The position numbers were made by a program, and so were the translations under genes. Shown here piece after piece: positions 35,703-41,940 of a stretch of DNA of 62,093 nt (positions are counted from its first letter, which is position 1; each line of letters opens with the position of its first letter). Source of the DNA: Chloroflexota bacterium (lineage in GTDB: Bacteria; Chloroflexota; Dormibacteria; CF-121); NCBI GenBank assembly GCA_005889535.1, contig VBHC01000112.1, positions 1 through 62,093 on the forward strand, written 5' to 3'. The notes below the pieces were generated by a model. The model saw only the letters and a list, made by a program, of their open reading frames with translations, did no database searches and was not told the origin of the DNA.

Positions 35703-36546
35703 CAAGCGTCCGCTCGATCTCACCGACCCGTCGATCATTCGCGGGATCACTCGCCGCTTCGGCATTCGCTTTCAACGGCGCTGGGGGCAGAACTTCCTCG
35801 CCGACCGCAGGCAGTTGGAGCGGATTGTCGAGGCATTGGACCTCCAGGCCACGGATGCGGTCGTGGAGGTAGGTCCGGGTCTTGGAGCGTTGACGGTCGA
35901 GCTCGCCAGCCGGGTTCGCGCCGTCGTCGGGGTCGAAATCGACCCGACCTGCGTCAAAGCCCTGGGGCTGGCGCTCCGGGATCATCCCAATGTTCGAATC
36001 CTCGAGGCCAACATCTTGCAGGTGCCGGTGGCGGACTTCCTGCCGGCGGACTACCGGGTGGCCGGGAACATCCCCTACAACCTGACGGGCGCCCTGTTCA
36101 CCCACCTGTTCGAGCAGCCCCGACCACCGCTGCGCATCGACCTGCTGGTGCAGCAGGAGGTCGCGGAGCGGATCGTGGCGCCGCCCGGTGGCTGGAGCCT
36201 CGCCACCCTGGGTGTTCGTGTGTACGGCCAGCCAGAGCTGCTCCTGCGGGTCCCACGCTCAGCCTTTTTTCCGCAGCCGCGGGTCGACTCGGCGCTCGTC
36301 CGGATCATCCCCGACGCGAATGCCGCCGTGGCGAAGGCCGACTTGCCGAGTTTCTTTCGTTTCGTCACACCGTTCTTCCAGGCTCGTCGCAAACAGCTAC
36401 CCTTCGTCCTGGGGCGGAAACTCGGGGTCAGTGGGGTGGAGGCTCGCGCCCGGCTCACCGTTATAGACATCGACCCGGCGCGGCGACCGGGAACCCTGTC
36501 GCTCGAGGAATGGAGGAGATTTTTCGAAAGTGAGCGCGAACGTTGA
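35692..36546 (+). CDS. rsmA: 16S rRNA (adenine-1518/1519-N6)-dimethyltransferase
   Basis: KsgA/RsmA dimethylates two adjacent adenines near the 3' end of 16S rRNA. The RRWGQNFLADRRQLERIVEA start, SAM motif (VVEVGPGLGALTVELA), VAGNIPYNLTGALFTHL and FFPQPRVDSALVRI are present. The first canonical in-frame start, TTG 35815, lies after the essential GQNFL motif, and the frame is closed by TGA at 35686-35688. The true start is therefore a non-canonical codon between; ACG 35692 is the tentative choice and would give 284 residues. The stop overlaps the MFS gene (TTGA). Confidence 0.94.
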   Translation, partial: TPASKRPLDLTDPSIIRGITRRFGIRFQRRWGQNFLADRRQLERIVEALDLQATDAVVEVGPGLGALTVELASRVRAVVGVEIDPTCVKALGLALRDHPNVRILEANILQVPVADFLPADYRVAGNIPYNLTGALFTHLFEQPRPPLRIDLLVQQEVAERIVAPPGGWSLATLGVRVYGQPELLLRVPRSAFFPQPRVDSALVRIIPDANAAVAKADLPSFFRFVTPFFQARRKQLPFVLGRKLGVSGVEARARLTVIDIDPARRPGTLSLEEWRRFFESERER

Positions 36547-37919
36547 CAACTAGCTACGATTTAGGCGCCTTGAAGGAGCCGGAGGACGTGGGCGCGGTGC
36601 GGGATCCCCGCGACATCATCCTTCCGAAGCCCGGCTTCGGCAGCGTGCTCGCGAATCGCGACTTCCGGCTGATCTGGTCAGCCCAGGTCGCTTCCCAGCT
36701 TGCCGACAAGTTTTTGATGTTCGCCTTGCTGATCCTGACCTACAGCATCAGCCGCGCCAGTACCCATGGCGCCGCGCTCTTCCTCGCCTACACCTTTCCT
36801 TCGGTCTTCCTCAGCCCACTGGCTGGGGTCTACGCCGACCGGCACGACAAGAAACGGTTGATGTTCTTCACGAACGCCATCCGCGGCGTCCTGATCCTGC
36901 TCATCCCGCTCAGCCAGCTCACCCCCTACTTCGCGCATGTGACCTGGCACCTGCTGGTGATCACCTTCCTCTTTGCCGCGGTCGGCCAAATCTTCGCGCC
37001 GGCCGAAGCCGCCTCGATTCCCTTCATCGTCGGGTCGGAGGAACTGATGACCGCCACTTCGATGTTCACCAGCACGGTGATCGTGACGTTGCTGGTGGCG
37101 GTCCCGGTCTCGACCCTGGCTGTCCGCTTTTTAGGTGAGAATTCGCCCTACTGGATCGCGGCCGGACTCTTCTTGCTGGCCGCCTGGCTGATCTTTCTCG
37201 TCAAGACCGACCTGCATGCGCGGACGCACCAGGCCAACCACGTGGACACCGACATCCTCTATGAACTGCGGGAAGGCATCGGCTATATCGCCGCCCGACC
37301 ACTGGTCCGTTTCGCGGTGATTCAACTCAGCCTGACGATCGCGGTCATTTTCTCCGTATTCGTGCTGGCGCCCGGCTACATGAGCACGGTGCTCCGTCTC
37401 CAGGTGACCGATGTCTACCTGTTCCTGGCTCCGGCCGTGATCGGCATGCTCGGTGCGGCGTTCTATCTCGGCCAGTACGGTCGGCACTATCGGCGCAGCC
37501 GCCTGCTGATCGGCGGCCTGCTGTCGGCCGGAATCACGCTGATGCTGATCGCGATCGTCCCCTACCTGCTCGAGCAGCTTTCTGCCACCTGGTTGATGGT
37601 CGGGTTTCCTGTCGTCTTCGGCTTTATAGGCGGTGTCGAGTTCGGCGTGCTCTTCATTCCGGCTTTCACCGTGCTCCAGGAAAAGACGGAGGCCGAGCTA
37701 CGCGGCCGAATTTTCGGCGCGATGTTCACCGTCGTGAACGCCGCAATCGCTCTTCCAATCCTAGTGGCCGGCGGACTGGCCGACCTCTTCGGCGTCACTC
37801 GCGTCATCTTCGGGATGGGCCTCCTGCTGGTGGCCAGCGGCGCGATCTCGGCCCTGGCCGGCCGGCGCAGCCCTCTCGTTCCGCCGAGCCTTTCGGCGAA
37901 CGGGAAAGCCCGGGTCTGA
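36543..37919 (+). CDS. MFS transporter (MFS_3-like)
   Basis: A 458-residue major facilitator with about 12 hydrophobic helices after a 40-residue soluble N-terminus. Family motifs are FRLIWSAQVASQLADKFLMF in helix 1 and LAGVYADRHDKKRLM between helices 2 and 3 (the A-like motif). The acidic-basic loop after helix 6 (HARTHQANHVDTDILYELRE) is typical of the enterobactin-exporter/MFS_3 group. The substrate is unknown. The TTG start overlaps the rsmA stop. A small minus-strand ORF converges 3 bp past its stop. Confidence 0.9.
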   Translation: MTTSYDLGALKEPEDVGAVRDPRDIILPKPGFGSVLANRDFRLIWSAQVASQLADKFLMFALLILTYSISRASTHGAALFLAYTFPSVFLSPLAGVYADRHDKKRLMFFTNAIRGVLILLIPLSQLTPYFAHVTWHLLVITFLFAAVGQIFAPAEAASIPFIVGSEELMTATSMFTSTVIVTLLVAVPVSTLAVRFLGENSPYWIAAGLFLLAAWLIFLVKTDLHARTHQANHVDTDILYELREGIGYIAARPLVRFAVIQLSLTIAVIFSVFVLAPGYMSTVLRLQVTDVYLFLAPAVIGMLGAAFYLGQYGRHYRRSRLLIGGLLSAGITLMLIAIVPYLLEQLSATWLMVGFPVVFGFIGGVEFGVLFIPAFTVLQEKTEAELRGRIFGAMFTVVNAAIALPILVAGGLADLFGVTRVIFGMGLLLVASGAISALAGRRSPLVPPSLSANGKARV

Positions 37920-37922
37920 TCG

Positions 37923-38102
37923 CTACCGTCGCGCAAATGTCCGCCAAATCATCACATTAACGAAGGCAGCGAGTGCCACGGAAAGAGCTGCGTTGATGAC
38001 GTGGCCCACGGTCGGAGCCTCGACGATCTGAGCCAGCCGAAGAAGCGCGTAGATTGCTCCGAGTATCATGACTGCCTTAAAGAACCACGGAACTTTGCTC
38101 AC
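37923..38102 (-). CDS. Possible small membrane protein (59 aa)
   Basis: A short open frame on the minus strand fills most of the 233-bp gap between the MFS gene and the NTF2-like gene. From GTG 38102 it encodes 59 residues with two hydrophobic helices (VPWFFKAVMILGAIYALLRL and VGHVINAALSVALAAFVNVM) and a basic end (WRTFARR). The positive-inside pattern and clean hydrophobic periodicity support a real protein. A Shine-Dalgarno is weak (AGGA, 13 nt upstream). No family recognised. Confidence 0.5.
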   Translation of the reverse strand: MSKVPWFFKAVMILGAIYALLRLAQIVEAPTVGHVINAALSVALAAFVNVMIWRTFARR

Positions 38103-38152
38103 AACAGGTCGAACGTCCTAATCGGGCGTGGCCTGCGCCGGCACAGTAGCGG

Positions 38153-38554
38153 ATGACGAATCAATCGAAAGACGTGAGCGACAAGGATCGACAGGCGATC
38201 ATCCGGGCAGCAACCGATTACATCGCTTCATGGCTTGACGGGGATGAGGAGCGGATGCGCCGCAGCCTTCATCCGCAGCTTGCCAAACGGTCGGTCGGTG
38301 CCGGTGCGCTCAGCGACCTGCCCCTGGATACCATCGGGACGACCGAGATGGTGGAGGCGACCGGCAAAGGGTACGGCAGGAAGTACCGGCCGGGACACGA
38401 AATCACCGTCCTGGACACGTATGGCGAGATCGCAACCGTCAAGATCGCCTCGGTGCCTTATATCGACTACTTGCACATAGCCCGCTTCGGCGATCGATGG
38501 CTGATTGTCAATGTGCTCTGGCAGCGCCGCGCCGATGAACGGGCCACGATATAA
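38153..38554 (+). CDS. NTF2-like (lumazine-binding/SnoaL-like) protein
   Basis: A 133-residue protein of the NTF2 fold. The N-terminal helix pair (IIRAATDYIASWLDGDEERM), the strand sequence GHEITVLDTYGEIATVKIAS and the end YIDYLHIARFGDRWLIVNVL fit the putative lumazine-binding (Lumazine_bd_2) group. The bound ligand or reaction is unknown. Its stop codon lies within the -10 element of the tRNA-Val promoter. It appears to be a single-gene unit. Confidence 0.8.
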   Translation: MTNQSKDVSDKDRQAIIRAATDYIASWLDGDEERMRRSLHPQLAKRSVGAGALSDLPLDTIGTTEMVEATGKGYGRKYRPGHEITVLDTYGEIATVKIASVPYIDYLHIARFGDRWLIVNVLWQRRADERATI

Positions 38555-38555
38555 T
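38550..38555 (+). promoter_or_regulatory. -10 element of the tRNA-Val gene
   Basis: A consensus TATAAT, placed 14 nt before the mature tRNA 5' end and overlapping the stop of the upstream gene. No good -35 is visible 17 nt upstream. Confidence 0.65.
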
Positions 38556-38569
38556 CCCGTGCGTTACCC

Positions 38570-38646
38570 GGGCGCATAGCTCAGTTGGTACGAGCGCTTC
38601 CATGACAAGGAAGAGGTCACAGGTTCGACTCCTGTTGCGCCCACCA
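38570..38646 (+). tRNA. tRNA-Val (anticodon GAC)
   Basis: A complete cloverleaf of 77 nt with encoded CCA. The acceptor stem pairs GGGCGCA with TGCGCCC, the D stem GCTC with GAGC, the anticodon stem CTTCC with GGAAG around loop ATGACAA (anticodon GAC, 38604-38606), and the T stem ACAGG with CCTGT around TTCGACT. It decodes GUC/GUU valine codons. Confidence 0.97.
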
Positions 38647-38663
38647 CAAAGCACGATCGCGAT

Positions 38664-39677
38664 GTGACGATGGCCCCAATGAAAACCGATCTCGAGGCGG
38701 TCATCCAGGAGGTTAGGTCCGCCGAGTCGCATTTGCGAGGGGCGGATGCGGAGAGCTGGGCGGCCCGGCTCGATCGGGACCATGACCATATCGAGCAGGC
38801 GCTGGACTGGCTCCTGAAAAACAACCCGACCAGTGGATTGGAGCTGGCGCTCGCCTTACCCGATTACTGGCATCTCCGCGGCAGGTGGGCCGAAGGGATA
38901 GGTTGGCTCGAAAGGTTTCTCACTGCGATAACCGCTCCCACGCCCCCGTTGCGCTGCCGCGCAGCAAGTAGTATTTCGGGCCTTGCGTTCCGCTTGGGTG
39001 AGAACGAAAAGGCGCGGCAGTTCGGGAACGAGGCGTTGGAAATTGCCAGGCGTTTGGGCGACAAGCCACTAATTGTCGGTGCGCTGACCCGACTTGCGCG
39101 CGTCGGCCTGCGGGACAACAACCCGCGTCAGACGATGATCCTCTGCCGTGAGGCCCTTGCACTGGCCGAAGAAGCTGGCGACGAGGAGCTCTCACTATCG
39201 CCCCTTCACTGCCTCGCCGAGGCGACCCGTATGGATGGCGATTACGAAGGGGCCCGGCAGCTCTACCGTCGCAGCCTCGACCTCAACCGCAAACGCGGCG
39301 ATGAGCTTGTGATCGGCGTGGAGACGACCAACCTGGGTGCGGTCGAGCTGCGATTCGGCAACATCGACGACGCCGTCCGCCTGTGGCGGGAGTCCTTCTT
39401 CCTCGCCCATCGAACCGGAAACCGCTACCTGCTGCCGTACCCCGTCGCCGGGCTCGGCGAAGCGGCTGCCGCCAAAGGCGACTGGGACCGGGCGGCCCGT
39501 CTCCTGGGCGCGGCAAGTGGACTCTTCAAAACTAGCGGGGCCGCGATGGATCCAGCTGATGTCGCGGCCTATGAGCAAGCGGTCGCCGGGGCCCGGGCTG
39601 GGCTATCCGACGCATTCACCCGCGTCTGGTCGTCGGGCGAGTCAATGACCGTAGATGAGATCGCCGCGTTCATCTGA
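38664..39677 (+). CDS. TPR protein resembling the C-terminal part of an NB-ARC/LuxR-type regulator
   Basis: A 337-residue all-helical protein with tetratricopeptide-like repeats: ENEKARQFGNEALEIARRLG, QTMILCREALALAEEAGDEE, DYEGARQLYRRSLDLNRKRG and NIDDAVRLWRESFFLAHRTG. The opening (SWAARLDRDHDHIEQALDWL, then YWHLRGRWAEGIGWLERFL) matches the stretch that follows the ATPase domain of large AfsR/LuxR-type regulators. No ATPase, DNA-binding or cyclase domain is attached, so it is either a free-standing scaffold or a remnant. It begins 18 bp after tRNA-Val. Start could be GTG 38664 or ATG 38670 / 38679. Confidence 0.8.
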   Translation: MTMAPMKTDLEAVIQEVRSAESHLRGADAESWAARLDRDHDHIEQALDWLLKNNPTSGLELALALPDYWHLRGRWAEGIGWLERFLTAITAPTPPLRCRAASSISGLAFRLGENEKARQFGNEALEIARRLGDKPLIVGALTRLARVGLRDNNPRQTMILCREALALAEEAGDEELSLSPLHCLAEATRMDGDYEGARQLYRRSLDLNRKRGDELVIGVETTNLGAVELRFGNIDDAVRLWRESFFLAHRTGNRYLLPYPVAGLGEAAAAKGDWDRAARLLGAASGLFKTSGAAMDPADVAAYEQAVAGARAGLSDAFTRVWSSGESMTVDEIAAFI

Positions 39678-39732
39678 AGCTGGGTCCGCGCGGCAGGCGA
39701 CAGCCGGCTCGTTCCTGACCGTTATACGAATC

Positions 39733-39804
39733 ATGGCAACTCGCTTCCGGCGCTGGCTGGCCCAGCTGCTCGACTACGTCCTTCTGCACGGGTTCTGGAA
39801 TTAG
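39733..39804 (+). CDS. Possible 23-residue amphipathic peptide
   Basis: A short ORF from ATG with sequence MATRFRRWLAQLLDYVLLHG plus FWN: a basic start followed by an amphipathic helix. A -10-like TATACG (39723-39728) ends 4 nt before the ATG. It sits alone in the 150-bp gap before the threonine dehydratase gene. With no Shine-Dalgarno and such a short length it may be chance. Confidence 0.3.
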   Translation: MATRFRRWLAQLLDYVLLHGFWN

Positions 39805-39818
39805 GACGCGCTAACCGC

Positions 39819-39824
39819 TACCGT
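39819..39824 (+). promoter_or_regulatory. -10-like TACCGT before threonine dehydratase
   Basis: TACCGT ends 6 nt before ATG 39831, the spacing expected for a leaderless transcript. No Shine-Dalgarno can fit. Confidence 0.4.
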
Positions 39825-39830
39825 CTAGGG

Positions 39831-40781
39831 ATGGCGGTCGAAACTGACGCGCTGTCCCTGGCCGATGTTCGCGCTGCCGCCGACCGCATTCGAGAATTCA
39901 TTGTGCCGACGCCAACAATCTCCGGGGAGGCTGTGGCCGGCATAGGAGTCTGGCTCAAGGCCGAGAACATCCAGCGGACCGGCTCGTTCAAGGTCCGCGG
40001 CGCGATCAACGCCGTCCTGCAGCTCGACTCCGAGCAACGCCGCCGGGGCGTCATTACGCTCTCCGCCGGGAACCACGGGCAGGCGCTGGCGTACGCAGCT
40101 CAAGTGTTTGGCATCCCCTGCGTGGTCGTGATCCGCGACGATGCCCAGGTGACGAAGCTGCAAGCGATCCGCCGCTACGGCGCCGAGATCGTTCTCACGC
40201 CGATCGGGCAGTGGCAGGAGCGGCTGGAAGAGGAACAGCACAAGCGAGACCTGCACCTCGTGCATCCGTTCGATGATCCGGCCGTCGCCGCCGGCCAGGG
40301 CACGGTCGGGCTCGAGATCCTGGAGGCAGTCCCCGACGTTGGCACGGTAATCGTCCCCGTTGGTGGAGGGGGCCTGATCGCCGGCGTCGCCGTGGCCATC
40401 AAGCAGCAGCGATCGGATGTGCGGTTCATCGGCGTCGAGCCGGAGCGGGCGCCAACGGTCTCTGAAAGCCTCGCGGCCGGTCATCCCGTTCCGCCTTCCC
40501 GCCTTGACACCATCGCCGATGGGCTCGCCGCCCCCTATACGCGGCCGTTCAACCTGGCGCTGATCCAACGGTATGTCGACGAGGTACGCGCCGTCAGCGA
40601 CGAGGCCATCATCGGGGCGCTCCGGTCGATTGTCCTGCAGGCGAAGCTCGTCGTTGAGCCGGCCGGAGCAGCTGGGGTGGCAGCGCTGGGAGCTGATTCC
40701 GCGATCCGGCGGCCCGCCGTGGCGGTCCTCACCGGCGGAAACGTCGACGGCTCCCGGCTGGCCGGATGGCTTGCTGGCTGA
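39831..40781 (+). CDS. Threonine dehydratase / serine racemase-type PLP enzyme
   Basis: A fold-type II PLP enzyme of 316 residues. The lysine-containing motif is NIQRTGSFKVRGAINAVLQL; the phosphate loop is VPVGGGGLIAGVA; TLSAGNHGQALAYAA is conserved. There is no C-terminal ACT domain, so it resembles catabolic threonine ammonia-lyase or serine racemase rather than the isoleucine-feedback-controlled form. Substrate preference cannot be read from the sequence. It appears to be a single-gene unit, followed by a strong hairpin. Confidence 0.88.
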   Translation: MAVETDALSLADVRAAADRIREFIVPTPTISGEAVAGIGVWLKAENIQRTGSFKVRGAINAVLQLDSEQRRRGVITLSAGNHGQALAYAAQVFGIPCVVVIRDDAQVTKLQAIRRYGAEIVLTPIGQWQERLEEEQHKRDLHLVHPFDDPAVAAGQGTVGLEILEAVPDVGTVIVPVGGGGLIAGVAVAIKQQRSDVRFIGVEPERAPTVSESLAAGHPVPPSRLDTIADGLAAPYTRPFNLALIQRYVDEVRAVSDEAIIGALRSIVLQAKLVVEPAGAAGVAALGADSAIRRPAVAVLTGGNVDGSRLAGWLAG

Positions 40782-40790
40782 CGGCCATAA

Positions 40791-40820
40791 AGAAAATCCC
40801 CGGGTGGCGTCCCGGGGATT
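40791..40820. terminator. Perfect 10-bp hairpin with U-tract on the minus strand only
   Basis: Arms 40795-40804 and 40811-40820 (AATCCCCGGG / CCCGGGGATT) with a 6-nt loop. On the plus strand it is followed by GAGCG, not T. Read on the minus strand it is followed by a T-rich stretch (TTTTCTTT), so it looks better as a terminator for leftward transcription. Confidence 0.6.
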
Positions 40821-40887
40821 GAGCGAAGGGCGATTCCATCTCTGTTAACGCGGCGAGTCCCCGCCGCTTACGGCCTGGGTCCCATGC

Positions 40888-40893
40888 CATAAT
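40888..40893 (+). promoter_or_regulatory. -10-like CATAAT before the receiver-like gene
   Basis: CATAAT ends 11 nt before the ATG at 40905; again no Shine-Dalgarno is visible. Confidence 0.4.
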
Positions 40894-40904
40894 TTCGCTC
40901 GGCC

Positions 40905-41342
40905 ATGGCAATCGGATCGAACGGTGGCGCCGACGCGGCGGCGATCTTGATTTTCGAGAATGACCCGCGGCAGGCGATCGCGTACCAGGAATTGTTTGTC
41001 GGCGCCGGCTACCGTGCGCAGACCGCGCTGCCCGATCAGGCGGTGCAGCAGCTGTGTGAACAGGTACAACCGCAGGCAGTCCTCTTCGACATGGGAATCT
41101 GGGAAGCAGACACAGCCTATGTCTTTGGCATCCTGAACGGGGCAGTCGGGTTTGAGCGACCGGTGGTCATCGCCCTCGGTTCGCTGCCCCATCAGGTGCG
41201 GCGGGCCAAGCGGTTCGGTGCCGACGGCATCTGGGTCCGCGGGGTGGACGACGCCGCGGGACTCCCGCGACTCGTCGCTGACCTTGTTGAGCAGAGACGT
41301 GAAGGGAAACTGAAACCAAGGACGCCGTCGACGCCGCTCTAA
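40905..41342 (+). CDS. Stand-alone receiver-like protein
   Basis: A 145-residue protein with the CheY-like pattern: an acidic pair after strand 1 (AAILIFENDPRQAIAYQELF), a potential phosphoacceptor Asp after strand 3 (QAVLFDMGIWEAD), then RPVVIALGS and RFGADGIWVRGVDD. The conserved Thr/Ser and Lys of the switch are not in place (IALGS; IWVRG lacks the lysine), so phosphorylation-dependent switching is uncertain. No output domain and no histidine kinase are in the window. Confidence 0.7.
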   Translation: MAIGSNGGADAAAILIFENDPRQAIAYQELFVGAGYRAQTALPDQAVQQLCEQVQPQAVLFDMGIWEADTAYVFGILNGAVGFERPVVIALGSLPHQVRRAKRFGADGIWVRGVDDAAGLPRLVADLVEQRREGKLKPRTPSTPL

Positions 41343-41346
41343 CCGC

Positions 41347-41374
41347 TTGCGGTTGCCAAATTGCGGTTGCCAAA
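41347..41374. repeat. Tandem duplication of 14 bp
   Basis: TTGCGGTTGCCAAA occurs twice head to tail (41347-41360 and 41361-41374), followed by AAA. It lies just past the receiver-like gene stop, at the left end of the 249-bp gap before the Cys-rich protein gene. Apart from the promoter at 41506 I see no other structure in the gap. Confidence 0.85.
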
Positions 41375-41505
41375 AAATGTCGTCATCATCTTTACAACGC
41401 CTCATCACGCGTTGACAGCGGCCTCGCAATACTCGGTCACGCTCGCCTCTTTTCCCCAGCTAATCCTCTCGTCGGTGCGTTGATGTGGATAAGCAGAGTC
41501 GAAGC

Positions 41506-41533
41506 TTGACTTGCAGGGTCCGGCGAGCATAAT
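41506..41533 (+). promoter_or_regulatory. Promoter of the Cys-rich protein gene
   Basis: TTGACT (41506-41511) and CATAAT (41528-41533) are separated by 16 bp, the best -35/-10 pair in the window. Transcription would start near 41540, giving a leader of about 50 nt. Confidence 0.65.
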
Positions 41534-41591
41534 CAATAACGCGTCAGGGGAGAAGGTCTCGGCAGGGACTGAAAAGAAGTTGGAGGGAACG

Positions 41592-41888
41592 TTGGAGGTC
41601 GCTCACGGTTTGAAGCAAACCGCTCCGCCCAGGATCTGCGCTCGCCCCGGGTGTAGCGCCTCCGTCAAGAAGGCAACGGCCAAGTACTGCAGCATCAGCT
41701 GCTGCGCGATGGACCCGAGCCGGCAGGAACGCCTTCGACGGCAGGCGCGACGCGCGCCGATCGTTCCCCTGGCGCACCAATTGAGCATCATGTTCCAGGT
41801 ACATCCGGACATCGAGGCGTCGCTCGACGAGCGAACGTTGGGCCGGGATGACATCCCGGCCGGTCTGCAGCGTCTGCGCGCCGTTTAA
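41592..41888 (+). CDS. Small Cys-rich, probably zinc-binding protein
   Basis: About 98 residues, basic, with a cysteine cluster RICARPGCSASVKKATAKYC followed by SISCC, which could hold one zinc ion (C-x4-C, then C-x3-C). An Arg-rich stretch follows (PSRQERLRRQARRAP), suggesting nucleic-acid binding. I know no assigned function. TTG 41592 is preferred because GGAGGG lies 4-5 nt upstream; TTG 41580 is possible, while TTG 41511 overlaps the -35 of the promoter and is rejected. It precedes thrS but has its own promoter. Confidence 0.62.
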   Translation: MEVAHGLKQTAPPRICARPGCSASVKKATAKYCSISCCAMDPSRQERLRRQARRAPIVPLAHQLSIMFQVHPDIEASLDERTLGRDDIPAGLQRLRAV

Positions 41889-41908
41889 GCGCGTTCCCGG
41901 ACCCTTCG

Positions 41909-41914
41909 TATAAT
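41909..41914 (+). promoter_or_regulatory. -10 element of thrS
   Basis: Consensus TATAAT, 26 nt before the thrS ATG. GAGGG (41930-41934) provides a ribosome-binding site. No T-box leader is present. Confidence 0.6.
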
Positions 41915-41940
41915 CGGCTGGCCCTATTGAGGGCACAGTC

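Noticed and set aside
41880-41940. T-box riboswitch before thrS
   Set aside because: The leader is only about 20 nt from the -10 element to the ATG and has no specifier loop or T-box sequence.
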